Shown here: positions 50,026-60,618 of the stretch, piece by piece
Position numbering within the stretch: the stretch's first letter is position 1
Layout: each line of letters opens with the position of its first letter
Assembly (NCBI GenBank): GCA_015179045.1
Contig: WHUZ01000141.1
Coordinates: forward strand, 32,384 to 96,383
Direction of reading: 5' to 3'
DNA: 64,000 bases
From: Kalaharituber pfeilii
Taxonomy: Eukaryota > Ascomycota > Pezizomycetes > Pezizales > Pezizaceae
Position numbers and translations under genes: made by a program
Notes under the pieces: model-generated
Told to the model about the DNA's origin: nothing
Database searches by the model: none
What the model saw: the letters and a program-made list of their open reading frames with translations, nothing else

Positions 50026-50741
50026 ACAGCCACAACAGATTATGGGTTTCAGCCCCATTCTCTGCACAAGCACGCCGCCGGTACCCCCACCAACCCGGGA
50101 AAAGACAAAACCAAAGCAAAAGACAAGAAAAGGGAGGAAGTCCACCTCCCCGAAGAAGAAGACAAAACCCCCGGGCACAACAGCTGGCCCCTCAGCACCC
50201 CCGGCTCCGGCACCAGCCCCAGCCACCCCATCATCCACGACCCCGACAACTGAACCAGCATCGACATCGACACCAGCACCCGCACCCGCGCCCCGCCAAC
50301 GCACTCAGACACCCACAAAACACGGCATCGTCATCCACGGCGTTGCCCTGAACAAAGACCTGGGAAAAGTGAGGAGATGGTTGGAGACAGACAACCAAGA
50401 CCTCGGCAAGACGACAGGAATTCGGTGGCTGCGCAAAGAGACATTACTGAGAGAGGAGGGAAAGAAGACGAGCTCAGTGGTCGTTTACACACAGACAATG
50501 AAAGAAGCTGGGAAGGTTAGACTGGGAGGAAGATGGTTGCGCACGGAGGTGTACGAGCCGAACAGAGGAAGGAGTTAGGCAGGCTCGGACATCTCTCTCT
50601 CCCCGAACTACGGAGATTCACCTCGGGGCACACCTGTATCTAAGTTATTTTCCTTGTTTTAGGTAGCTTTAGTTTATAAAACCCTCGCCATAGCCTGTCA
50701 GGCGGCATGCGAGTAATGAAATAAAAAAAAAAATAAAAAAA
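50026..50741 (+). mobile_element. Family-2 ORF1-only retroposon (716 bp)
   Basis: TSD TCATCGCGTCGT at 50014-50025 and 50742-50753. One ORF (50042-50578), 3' UTR, tail with CTCGC/GCGAG and inner stem GCCTG/CAGGC, A-rich end. Confidence 0.93.
50042..50578 (+). CDS. Family-2 ORF1-like RNA-binding protein (178 aa)
   Basis: Begins MGFSPILCTSTPPV near the 5' end of the insertion, so the true N-terminus may be lost. Lys/Pro/Thr-rich first half, then the RRM-like block: GIVIHGVALNKDLGKVRRW, TTGIRWLRKETLLREEGKK, TSSVVVYTQTMKEAGKVRLG, GRWLRTEVYEPN. The block aligns with the family-1 protein (219-1169), although the tails of the two families are unrelated. No zinc knuckle, no enzyme. Likely an RNA chaperone for its own transcript (inference). 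Confidence 0.7.
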   Translation: MGFSPILCTSTPPVPPPTREKTKPKQKTRKGRKSTSPKKKTKPPGTTAGPSAPPAPAPAPATPSSTTPTTEPASTSTPAPAPAPRQRTQTPTKHGIVIHGVALNKDLGKVRRWLETDNQDLGKTTGIRWLRKETLLREEGKKTSSVVVYTQTMKEAGKVRLGGRWLRTEVYEPNRGRS

Positions 50742-51258
50742 TCATCGCGTCGTGGCAAGGCTAATCTCTCGTGTGTGGCAGCACTCACGCAGCATGGCAG
50801 CGAGGTGAGTTGTGGTATCATCCTTATTGCGTCGTGGCAAGGCTAACCTCTCGTATGTGCCAGAATACATCCCGCATGGTAGCATTCGCGCATATATCCA
50901 GCATTTGCCAGGCATGGTAGCAAGGTGAGTTGCGGTATCATGCTCATCGCGTCGTGGCAAGGCTAAGCTCTCCCATGTGGCAGAATACATCCCACTGGTA
51001 GCATTCGCACAGCATGGCAGTATACACGCAGCACGGCAGCATTCACGCAGCATCGCCGCAAGGTAAGTTGTAGCATCATGCTCATCGCGTCGTGGCATGG
51101 CTAACCTCTCATGTGTGGAAGAATACAGAACATAGAGTACAGCAGCATTCGTGCAGCATGGCAGTATGCGCGCAGCATGATAGCATCCGCTCAGAATGGC
51201 AGCATTCGACGCAGTACGGTGCCATTTGCGTGGAATTGCACGTAGGCATAGCATAGCA
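50742..51258. repeat. Satellite array (right part)
   Basis: Four units with CATCGCGTCGTGGCAAGGCT, CTCTCGTGTGTGGCAGAATA and GCAAGGTGAGTTGTGGTATC. Not coding; ORFs on the minus strand reflect the repeat. Confidence 0.8.
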
Positions 51259-51272
51259 GGCCCTTTGATGTA

Positions 51273-51509
51273 CCACACTGGTATTGTGACTGTTATTTTC
51301 AATTCCCTTTTACACAGGAGGTTCTGGGGATTTCCACTTTTATCTATTAATTTCACTGTCATTTTCACTTCCCCTGCACACAGGAGTCTCCGGGGAGTTC
51401 AACTTTTATTTCTGACTTTCTTTTTATTTTTATATATAACTAAATATCGCCATAGCCCTTAGGGCGGCATGCGATTAATGATATAAAAAAAAAAAAAAAA
51501 AAAAAAAAA
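51273..51509 (+). mobile_element. Family-2 short non-autonomous retroposon (237 bp)
   Basis: TSD GGCCCTTTGATGTA at 51259-51272 and 51510-51523. It has two related 60-bp internal halves (CACAGGAGGTTCTGGGGA and CACAGGAGTCTCCGGGGA), the tail (ATCGC/GCGAT) and poly(A). No ORF. Confidence 0.92.
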
Positions 51510-51639
51510 GGCCCTTTGATGTAGATCTATTGACATTGGCATGTATATAGAATGAATATATTCTCTAAACATTAATCAAATCGGGTCAGCACCTAGAAAG
51601 GCACAGAGCCCCAACTATGTATGGAGTATTGCATTTGCA

Positions 51640-51960
51640 TCCTGACAGTATACTAACACAATTGTGCCGTGATAGCACAGTAATGCAATTGCGTCCTGGC
51701 GGTATAGAGGTGAAATCGTGTCATCCTGACCATATAGTACTACAATTGCGCCCTCATAGCACAGCAATGCACTTGCGTCCTGATTGTATATTAGTGCAAT
51801 TGCGTCCTGGTAGTATAGAGGCCAAAATTGTGTCATCCTCACAGTATAGTAATACAATTGCGCCCTGAAAGCACAGTAATGCAATTGCATCCTGATTGTA
51901 CATTCTTGCAATTGCGTCCTGGCACTATAGTGGTGCTGTTGCGTCCTGACAATAGTAGTT
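51640..51960. repeat. About 30/60-bp tandem repeat
   Basis: Units of GCACAGTAATGCAATTGCGT plus CCTGATAGTATA, ten or so copies with variation. No gene. Confidence 0.8.
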
Positions 51961-52114
51961 TAGATGTGCATCTGGACACATAACATCAATAGTTGTATCC
52001 TGGCATTGACCTCATAGCACTAACGTCAGGACGCCCATGATGCAACAAAGAGAGCAATATACTAGACAGTCCTGGGACGTGCCTATATGGCTTCCGGACG
52101 CACTTTTTTCTTTC

Positions 52115-52740
52115 CTGATGAATTATAAGCTGTTCATCTGTCACAGCATAATCAGTATGCATAAGTTTCGGTTTGGTAAGCCATTAATCACTCTAGGAAT
52201 TCATTGACTGATTTGGCATCTTTCATCTTATTTTTCTTGAAGATATTGCTTATTCGTACTACTCATGCATTGTTTTTTTGTACACTAAACTATTTTTCCA
52301 ACATTTCCTATACTTCAGTAGGATCAGAGATCTTTGAGAGCTGGAATTTGATATGATCTGATAGTATAGCATATATTATAGATACAGCTTTTGACTGTCG
52401 AACCTCGAAGCTATGCTTGTAACAGGTTGATTTGGTTGATTGAGCTGTGGTTGGTTGAGCTGTAGATGTAGAAGAGGAGAAAGAATAAGAAGATGATGAT
52501 GATGATGAGTCACCATCAGCAGTTGTGGTTGCAGCCTTCTCGTTTCATAGTACTATATCTAAGAGGTTGTGTGACTTGAGTACAACTTCGATTTCCTTAT
52601 GCCACTGCCTGTAGTTAATTTCTGTTAGTTTTGTTACTGCCCTGTACTTATCTTGATATACGTCATTGTTTGATAGCGCAACAGTGGCAGGAACAGTGGG
52701 GACGGAGGTTGTATTTGACATTGTAGAGTGGGTAAGTAAC
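52115..52740 (-). pseudogene. Copia gag remnant (second element)
   Basis: Same N-terminus as 18168-19109 (MSNTTSVPTVPATVALSNN, YRQWHKEIEVVLKSHNLLD), then decayed with many stops and a His/Ser repeat in the linker. Truncated at about 52115. Confidence 0.85.
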
Positions 52741-52897
52741 GTGGTATGTAGAAACGACAAATGTATGTAGAAGCGGATGTATGTAGAAGATGCAGGCATT
52801 AAGCGGGGCGATGTGTGTGGCACCGGTATAGGCGATAACGGTGTATGCGATAAGCTATAGAAAAGTGATAGGTTAAGAGAGCGCCGGGCTCATAACC

Positions 52898-53231
52898 TGA
52901 AGTAAACTACAGATTACGAGCTAAAGTGCGGTGGGATACGATTGATTAATTCTAACAGAATAACCCCAAATATGCGTCCCAAAACGGCCCTATTTATGCA
53001 GCAAAATTCAGGAAGTACCTTCGTACCCAACTAAACAATCATTAGTGCGGAATGAGGTTGCGCCTAGCAGCGGATTCAGACGGTAAAGAGGATATCATCG
53101 GCATAGGAAATAGAAGACCATAGAATCATGAAACGTCAGTCTGCATCATGGCCACAGCTCAGGTTGCATATGTTCAGCACACCCAACCACTGTGCATGAT
53201 GTTTCACTTCAGGGCTGCATATTCTCCAACA
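52898..53231 (-). repeat. Copia 5' LTR (second element)
   Basis: Matches 14661-14995. Followed (minus strand) by the half-tRNA primer site (52878-52897) and the gag remnant. The rest of the element is missing. Confidence 0.85.
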
Positions 53232-53310
53232 GCCCAGGCCGGTCCAGGCCAGTCCAGGCCGTCCAGGCCATTCAGGCCGTTCAAGCAATTTCAGGGGCAG
53301 GAGGGGTTAT

Positions 53311-53372
53311 TTTTTTTTTTTTTTTTTTTTTTTTCACGTGACCCCGCATGCAGCTGTTCGCCAAGGCAGGGC
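53311..53372 (-). mobile_element. Family-1 micro-insertion (38-nt core)
   Basis: Poly(T) 53311-53334, core 53335-53372. The flanks share GGGCAGGAGG (left about 53294-53303, right about 53378-53387) but not as a clean 13-bp TSD, so the junction has been altered. Core variant with GCATGC and CCAAGG, identical to 37327-37364. Confidence 0.85.
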
Positions 53373-53804
53373 AGCAGGGCAGGAGGTTGGTTACGAGGCT
53401 ATTTCAGGGGCCACCTTCAAGTTACTTTGACACGGATTTAACATGAACCTTTCAATATTTTCGGACAACTATCTAGACTTTTTTTTATTGAGCAGCACTT
53501 TTCGCAGGTATTCAGGTAAGTAATTTTCTCATCCCTTGATTATATACTAGCGGTGGTCATCAATTATCTACAGTAAAGTAAATGGAACATTTGTACATTT
53601 CATATCCCTGTACGTCTAGCCATTTGTGGCCGGCAATTGATGACCGGTCCAAATTGCAAAACGCTAAGGCTTGTACTCTGTAATTGTAGTCTCATTCACC
53701 CCTACCCCGCATATCAACACAACTACAGATTCGTATAAGCCAAAAAGTGTCCATACAGAAGAAAATAAATGCTGAAATCGATGTTTTGATGACAGTAAGG
53801 GATT

Positions 53805-54032
53805 AATTTAGATTCGGAGTTTGACTCAGATTACAGTTCAGAGGAAGAAGAGGAGGACTTAGAAGAGCTTCAGGAGCTAATAGATAGGAGTGATAATATT
53901 GCAGCTAATCGATATTTCAACCGTGGCAAAAACTCTGCTGGAAGGCAAGAGTCAAATATTCTATCAAGTTTGATTAATGAATATCCAGATTTAGCATTTC
54001 TTGCTGTTTTTCGGATGCAAAGAGCCTCCTTT
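53805..54032 (+). pseudogene. Transposase-like N-terminal fragment
   Basis: An open stretch: an acidic run (SSEEEEEDLEELQELIDR), then FNRGKNSAGRQES and AFLAVFRMQRASF. The FRMxxxSF end resembles the start of PIF/Harbinger transposases. Beyond it the frame is lost. Confidence 0.45.
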
Positions 54033-54123
54033 TGGTGCGGTGCGGTGTGTGGTTACTTTGAGTGGGGGCGGTTCGTAGCAAATCTAAAGTAAAGTAAATG
54101 TTTTTCCAAAAGTAACGGGACTA

Positions 54124-54796
54124 CAGTCTAACCTTGCTATAACGAAAATGAAAAATCTGGCACTTTTTTTTCGTTATAGCAAGGTTTCGTTATAGAATAT
54201 TGTGGCAAGATTAGTCATGTCCTTGGCAGCTGAATTTAGAAGCCCGAGTACTTGAGGAATTTATGGCAACAGATTTTAACTCTGTGATTTCCTCCTTATG
54301 GAAATAACCGGAGTAAGAAAAAATGAGAGTACAAAATTGAGAGTACAGACGTATTGATCAAGTACTATGCAGATGCAAAAATCAATCATGTTGTTGAAGC
54401 AAAATTACCTACAAAGCAGCAACTATGCAAAAAGAAGACTGGAGCTGCAAAAACAAAAAGAAACCCTAGATGCAGTTCGACAATGAATCCGGTACAATCC
54501 AAGCACACCATTTTTTGTGGAATTGGGCCAGAACTATGATAACTAGAGAGTTTCTAGTTGTGCAATTGGGTGGTTCTTGATTAGTCATGCATCCCACTAG
54601 CCATTTTTCGTTATAGCAAGAATTATTTGTATGTAGACAGAAATAACTTTCACTCAGTCTAATTTTCGTTTCGTTATTTGGTGGATTTTCGTTATAGCAG
54701 GAGCTGTTTGAGTGCGAACGGAATAATGGCGCCGTTCAATTTTCGGTATAGCAAGGTTTTCGCTATAGCGAGTTTCGTTATAGCAAGGGTAGACTG
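54124..54796. mobile_element. Pogo/Tigger-like MITE (673 bp)
   Basis: Ends CAGTCTAACCTTGCTATAAC and the inverse of CAGTCTACCCTTGCTATAAC, TA at 54122-54123 and 54797-54798, with several subterminal TTCGTTATAGCAAG copies. A 61-codon ORF inside (54354-54539) is not recognisable. Confidence 0.85.
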
Positions 54797-54958
54797 TATT
54801 TCGTGCTGTAGATTTTTCAGAAATGTACTGTGATAGTGTACCTTACCTTACATTTCAGGGCGGAACATAGCCAATGGGCATTGTTGCCAAGACGCGAAAA
54901 ATGTACAAATGTTCCATTTACTTTACTGTACGGAGTAGATAATTGATGACCACCGCTA

Positions 54959-56803
54959 CCAGTACCGTATGGGTAACGATGTGCACACCGGTAACGCTGG
55001 GCACCTTGGCGCCGGTTTTGCACCCTCCCCAACATCAAAATGTCAGGCATATCTCACAGAATATATTTCTAATATGTATGATGAATTAATTATAAACCAT
55101 ATTGACTGCACTGATTCTGAATTTGAAGGGAAAAAAGTGAAAATGCTACTCCTACAGCATCTACAGTTGCCTCACTCCTCTACCCTATGAAATAACCTCC
55201 TCTGGTACCTACCAGCAAATACCAACTCACTGCAACGCTCTACCTGCTCATAGAATAGTAGGAATGGTAGCAATGGTACTACCAGTGCTATATTACAATA
55301 CATGTGTAGTAACAGCTTGAGATCTGTAACATAGCACTGTATGCTCCTGTAGCAAGAAATTGTGCATAACTAAGAAATTGAGCATTTTCCGGATGTGACA
55401 ACAAAAAATTCCTGTGAGTGCAAATAGCTCTCAAGGGGGCTCAAATTAAATACAGAGCATGGTAGAATACATGGAATTATCTTCTGCATATTCATTGAGC
55501 CAATTTCTAGGAGGTGAGTAGTGACCTATTTGGAATATCCCAAATCCTATGCTAGATATACTCTGAGCAGCCAAGTGTCCATGATCCTACCTAAGATCTT
55601 ATTTATCTTGACATATACTCTATTACCTATTCTGAGGAAGCGTAGCTAGTTTAGTCGTGTTTGGCTACATCATGGGGTCATCATGGCTATAGAGTAAGCA
55701 GCCTGCCTATGTTAGTTAGGTATGCCACATCGTGACTAGTTTTCAGCTACCCAAAACTATTTACCCATACTACCAGCTGTTATAAAATCTCTTCTTCTAT
55801 ATGTCTTTATATTTGTAGCTTTAGAGGGTATCTACGCATCAGTTGTACTCTACAACAGTGTAGTACTAATATGTACCTGCATAACCGACAATATACTATT
55901 GATATGACAGCCCCACTCTAGATATTAATCTAGATACCTATAGTTTGTGCCTGTTTGGAAACTGTGTACAGCTTGTATAGCACTACATGATGATGATGAT
56001 GATGCAATTATTACTGTTGCATACCAAATGTGTGTGACGCTGCATATCTGACATATCTGACATATGCGAGGTGCTCACTCTACGGTCATGGCGACTCCTT
56101 GACATCGCCAAGCTTGCTATACTTCCTCAGAATAGGTAATAGAATATATGTCAAGATGAATAAGATCTTAGGTAGGATCATGGACACTTGGCTGCTCAGA
56201 GTATATCTAGCATAGGATTTGGGATATTCCAAATAGGTCACTACTCACCTCCTAGAAATTGGCTCAATGAATATGCAGAAGATAATTCCATGTATTCTAC
56301 CATGCTCTGTATTTAATTTGAGCCCCCTTGAGAGCTATTTGCACTCACAGGAATTTTTTGTTGTCACATCCGGAAAATGCTCAATTTCTTAGTTATGCAC
56401 AATTTCTTGCTACAGGAGCATACAGTGCTATGTTACAGATCTCAAGCTGTTACTACACATGTATTGTAATATAGCACTGGTAGTACCATTGCTACCATTC
56501 CTACTATTCTATGAGCAGGTAGAGCGTTGCAGTGAGTTGGTATTTGCTGGTAGGTGCCAGAGGAGGTTATTTCATAGGGTAGAGGAGTGAGGCAACTGTA
56601 GATGCTGTAGGAGTAGCATTTTCACTTTTTTCCCTTCAAATTCAGAATCAGTGCAGTCAATATGGTTTATAATTAATTCATCATACATATTAGAAATATA
56701 TTCTGTGAGATATGCCTGACATTTTGATGTTGGGGAGGGTGCAAAACCGGCGCCAAGGTGCCCAGCGTTACCGGTGTGCACATCGTTACCCATACGGTAC
56801 TGG
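54959..56803. mobile_element. TA-flanked palindromic element, 682-bp arms
   Basis: Arms 54959-55640 and 56122-56803 are inverted copies of equal length with only a few substitutions; spacer 481 bp. Ends CCAGTACCGTATGGGTAACG, TA on both sides (54957-54958 and 56804-56805). Each arm carries the same 73-codon ORF (54969-55190 plus, 56572-56793 minus), function unknown. Transcription through it would give a long double-stranded RNA. Confidence 0.88.
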
Positions 56804-56805
56804 TA

Positions 56806-57219
56806 CTAATTTCTTAGTAGTATTGCAGGGAGACAGACATTCCAACCACCGGCACTAGCGACGATGATTCCTTTAGTATTCTACTATTCTTCACTCTCCA
56901 TAGTGCAGTTCAAGTTTTGAGCTTGCATCGACGATTCCCTGTAGTCCAATCTGATGCCGATATCGAGTCTTCTGGAATTGGATTACAAAAATCTGGTGCG
57001 ACCAAGTTGGATTTGACACTATGGTGAACCTGTGCATGGCTAATGGAAAGCGATACTGGTGGTGTAAAATCAGCAAGCAAAATCCTAAACATTAGAGAAT
57101 GAGGTATACGTAGAATTTAGGTACGTTCTGTATATAGCTACTGTATAACTTAACTCACACTGCAGCCTGAATGGCCTGAATGGTCTGGACCGGCCTGTCC
57201 GGCCCGTTGGGAACACTGT
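56806..57219. other. Unassigned region
   Basis: No convincing ORF or repeat. Ends in a short run of GGCCTGAATGG-like units (57165-57210), similar to 53230-53290. Confidence 0.35.
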
Positions 57220-57232
57220 TAACCTATATATC

Positions 57233-57297
57233 CTTTTTTTTTTTTTTTTTTTTTTTTTTCACGTGACCCCGCTTGTAGCTGTTCGCCATGGCAGGGC
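57233..57297 (-). mobile_element. Family-1 micro-insertion (38-nt core)
   Basis: Poly(T) to 57259, core 57260-57297, TSD TAACCTATATATC at 57220-57232 and 57298-57310. Confidence 0.95.
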
Positions 57298-57310
57298 TAA
57301 CCTATATATC

Positions 57311-57720
57311 TTGCAAACGATATAACTAGATATCTAAGATATAATAATACTCATATTTTTTAGCAGTATTCTACTATAGACCACTTATTATACTAAGTTA
57401 CTAGCAATACTTTACTTCTATTTCCCATGACTCTAATGTGAGAGTACTCTTCCTCTCTCTAAGGCCCTATCAGCTCTTCCTTGCTATATAATCAACTTGT
57501 TAACCTGCCTGCGGACTTATGTTTGAACCCCCACCAACTCAAAAGGGATCTAGTAGCCTGCTTGTGATGGCACATGTCGTCACCGATAGCTTTATTTTCA
57601 AGCCTAAGCAAGGGTAACCAAATGAAATCGCAGTTTCACCCCAGCCATCCTGCACACAATCAAACTGTGAGTTTCTGCCAGCGACAATTCAAACTATGAA
57701 ACAGAGGTGAGATTGCCTCC
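57311..57720. other. Unassigned region
   Basis: AT-rich, no convincing ORF or repeat. A decayed family-2 tail lies at about 57730-57772. Confidence 0.35.
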
Positions 57721-57829
57721 TCACTATATCAATCTTGCCATTACCCGAAGGGCAGCATGCAAGTAATGATATAAGTGTGTAGGCAAAAGACTTCGGCACG
57801 ATGCAGTATAAGGGAAAGCAACACCTGCA

Positions 57830-57929
57830 CTCACAGGGGCGGCAAGCGAGTAAGATATTCTCGCCATAGCCCCCAGGGCGGCACGCGAGTAATGATATAA
57901 AACAAAAAGAAAGAAAGAAAGAAAAAAAA
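57830..57929 (+). mobile_element. Family-2 insertion with a duplicated tail core
   Basis: Partial core (about 57830-57862) followed directly by a full core (57867-57899) and an A-rich tail; TSD AACACCTGCA at 57820-57829 and 57930-57939. No ORF. Confidence 0.85.
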
Positions 57930-58549
57930 AACACCTGCATCCGAGCGTACCCTGCTTGCAGCCCTTGTTTCAATACTGTTCGAAAACTCCCTTCAAAATC
58001 AATAAAGTAGCTAAAGAATTGTAAAAAATAATAGACAACCTGAATAAACATCACAGAATCTTAATCCTTTCTTGGAATTCATAAAGGAGTGCTTTTGGTC
58101 GAGTTGTGTTTTCTCAAAGGGTGTCCTCCTGCATTCATGCTCGTGAGTCCAAGGCTTGGTAAAGCCCGCTTCTCCATATATTGCATAATCCCGAAGACTT
58201 TTGCCTAGCAATGTATAAAAACAACTATTATTCGCAATTGGAAAGGGAGTTGGAGAGTATATATTTTGATTTTGCAATAATCTCCCATGTCAACATTGGT
58301 ATCGCAACGATATGCATCCTGGAAGTCTATTCTTCAGAAAACCTGCGGCGTCCTAGCAAACAAACACTTCCGCATTTCCACTACTTGATCTTACCTCGTG
58401 TTGGCACGTTGGTTGTGGCTACCGCCGGGCCTAAGCAAATAATAACACAAAAAAATCACAAAAGGAAAAATCAAGCATACAAAGGAAAATCTCACCATTC
58501 CACCATTTATATAGAGGGACAATTTTTCTATATTCGCCCTGTTATCACA

Positions 58550-59689
58550 TCACCATTCCAATTCCGCGACATCTCTACCATCATTCCCACCAAAGGCTCG
58601 ATCTCCACAAACTATACTATTCTCCTTGCCGACATGCCTCGCCCCCATAGCCTTCTCCTTATTCCATTCATACATGCCTCCCCTTTTCAAAAACCCCTCT
58701 TCATCCCACCCCACTTCCATTAGGGCTTTTTGGACCCCGACCTCCAATATCGACGCCGTTGGCGCGCCACGATCAACAAAGCGGAGATATTCATCAAGAA
58801 TCAAATAAGACCGGCTCATCACCTTGCTGGACTCTGGCACGAAGCACGCATTGTGAGAGTGACGGCCGCAGAAAGCAGCGAATTCGTCGTCAGTGATGGC
58901 AAAGGTGGAGGCATCGCGAAGTGGTTTTTCTGTAATTTGTGGGGAGCTATCTGTGCTGGTACCCTTTGAATTGGATGATACTGCTGGCAATGAAGACCCA
59001 GGACTATTCTCACCCGGAACGAGCAAGACCTGGAAGCATTTCCACCGAAACGGTGCTATGATTTGAATAGCCTCATTCATGTCCTCGTTGACATTATACC
59101 TATTGACCACAGTATTAAGCTTAAACATGATGCCATACTTGCGACACCACCCCGCGATTCTTTTCACTGTCTCCAAATGCGCATACCCACTCCTGTCACC
59201 TAACCCGCGACCAATCTTCATATTTGTTTCCTCGTTAAACGAGTCACAGGATACCGCTAGGATATCAATGCATCCTGCGTGGCTTTTCAGGAATGCCTCA
59301 GTAACCTTGCTTCCATTTGTTACTATGCTGACGGACTCGAGCTGGATCTCGTGCTTAGCAAAGCGCAGCATCAGACTGAGCCAGCGGGGGTGGAGGAAGG
59401 GCTCTCCGCCTGCGAAATTGAGCTTTCGCATGCCTGCGGCTTTGAGAAGCGTGAGAGCGCGTTGAGCCTCTGAGATGGTGGGCACATGCGAGGTTTTGGC
59501 CGTGTGGAAGCAGAAGCCGCATGAGAAGTTGCAAGTACGGGCAAAGTGGAAATTGACAGAAACAGGCGTGATAAGAGGCCGTTCGTGGGTGGCGAAGAGG
59601 TGGAAGAGGAGATGTTTGTAGACATAGTTGATTAGGAGAAAGATTATAGGGGAGAGGCAGAAAGCTTGTACGTAACTGGAGAGCATCAC
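58550..59689 (-). CDS. Viperin-like radical SAM protein (379 aa)
   Basis: Colinear with viperin/RSAD2. A hydrophobic N-terminal segment (about residues 8-30) probably anchors it to a membrane. The radical SAM cluster is C53, C57, C60 (RTCNFSCGFCFHTAKTS), followed by NFAGGEPF (about 91-98), SIVTNGSKV, ILAVSCDSFNEETN, KLNTVVNRYNVNEDM, FQVLLVPGEN, YLILDEYLRF and FLKRGGMY. Viperins use SAM to make ddh-nucleotides, ddhCTP in animals, as antiviral chain terminators; the fungal substrate may differ. A Ser-rich insert at about 229-262 is longer than usual. The last three residues are LEW, fitting the C-terminal [LIM]-[DES]-[WF] signal for cytosolic Fe-S assembly. Single exon. No nucleotide kinase gene is adjacent. 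A LINE tail lies about 160 bp upstream. This is the only clear intact host gene here. Confidence 0.93.
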   Translation of the reverse strand: MMLSSYVQAFCLSPIIFLLINYVYKHLLFHLFATHERPLITPVSVNFHFARTCNFSCGFCFHTAKTSHVPTISEAQRALTLLKAAGMRKLNFAGGEPFLHPRWLSLMLRFAKHEIQLESVSIVTNGSKVTEAFLKSHAGCIDILAVSCDSFNEETNMKIGRGLGDRSGYAHLETVKRIAGWCRKYGIMFKLNTVVNRYNVNEDMNEAIQIIAPFRWKCFQVLLVPGENSPGSSLPAVSSNSKGTSTDSSPQITEKPLRDASTFAITDDEFAAFCGRHSHNACFVPESSKVMSRSYLILDEYLRFVDRGAPTASILEVGVQKALMEVGWDEEGFLKRGGMYEWNKEKAMGARHVGKENSIVCGDRAFGGNDGRDVAELEW

Positions 59690-59849
59690 GAGGTCGTCTC
59701 CGAGAAGGTTGCTTGGGGTTGCTTTCAGCTTCTGACTATCTTAAATCGACTGTAGCCCTTCTATTACCTTTATCGTATGTGGAGTGAGAGTTACATCTTT
59801 ATAGAAGGGAGGAATGGAAAATATAGAGAATAAGGCAAGACGAAACCCT

Positions 59850-59899
59850 GTAGCTATTACCCTGCCGCGAACACCTGCAAGCAGGGTTATGTGATATTG

Positions 59900-59932
<33 letters not shown>
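59850..59932 (+). mobile_element. Family-1 tail insertion upstream of the viperin-like gene
   Basis: ACCCTGCCGCGAACACCTGC to GTTATGTGATATTG then about 30 A. No clear TSD. Diverged core. Confidence 0.65.
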
Positions 59933-60232
59933 GAAAAAAATGAAAAAAACTGTGTTTATTAATGACTGTCGAAGGCCGATGGCCAACGATCCCTGAAACA
60001 TGCCAGCTTTCTTCATGACCACCCTACCGTAATGGTCACCTGGGACAAGCCCAGAACGGAGAACTGATCTGCAACCAACAGAACGAGCTTGACCCCCTTG
60101 TCATTCCAATTACGTGGGTCCCGACTTACATGCGTAAACGGGAAACCACAGCGCCGTGAACTTGGCCTGTGATATATCATTACCTTAGTAGTACTCTCCA
60201 TTTTAATTGCCAACAACCATGCGTGGGCAATT

Positions 60233-60290
60233 TGGTACCCTGCCATGGCGAGCAGCTGCAAGCGGAGTTACGTCAAATAAAACAAAAAGA
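60233..60290 (+). mobile_element. Family-1 tail insertion
   Basis: CCCTGCCATGGCGAGCAGCT to TTACGTCAAATAAAAC. Flanks AATTTGG (60228) and AATTGG (60299) could be a decayed TSD; the preceding 220 bp (60013-60232) may belong to a longer element. Confidence 0.6.
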
Positions 60291-60422
60291 AATGAGTAAT
60301 TGGCTAATAGGAGCCCGCAAGCAATTTATGTTTCTAAGAGTTCGTAAAATCAGGCCAGCTGCTGATACTTTGTCTTGTTTTTAAAATCAGTTTATTGCTA
60401 TATTACCTCAATGCCATACAAT

Positions 60423-60608
60423 GGGCAGGAGGACCCACTGAAGAAGTTGGTAGAGATGCTTGGGGAGTGAGGAGACCCGTTTCTTTAATTCTAGTTTTAT
60501 CTACTCTTCCCACTTTTCGAGTCTGCATTCATCACCATCTATGTATTTAAGACATCGCCATAGCCCGTAGGGCGGCCAGCGATTAATGACATAAAAAAAA
60601 AAAAAAAA
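60423..60608 (+). mobile_element. Family-2 short non-autonomous retroposon (186 bp)
   Basis: TSD GCCATACAAT at 60413-60422 and 60609-60618. Tail (ATCGC/GCGAT) and poly(A). No ORF. Confidence 0.9.
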
Positions 60609-60618
60609 GCCATACAAT

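Larger units (their letters stand above)
53550..54956. mobile_element. TA-flanked DNA transposon with PIF/Harbinger-like coding remnant
   Basis: TIRs GCGGTGGTCATCAATTATCT plus AGTAAAGTAAATGGAAC at both ends, TA at 53548-53549 and 54957-54958. Includes the coding remnant 53805-54032 and a nested pogo-like MITE. Confidence 0.75.

Noticed and set aside
50742..51368. 208-codon minus-strand ORF
   Set aside because: Encoded by the satellite; repeats of the same short peptide follow the DNA period.
58181..58723. 180-codon plus-strand ORF overlapping the end of the viperin-like gene
   Set aside because: Its second half is antisense to the conserved viperin C-terminus; no domain, low-complexity composition.
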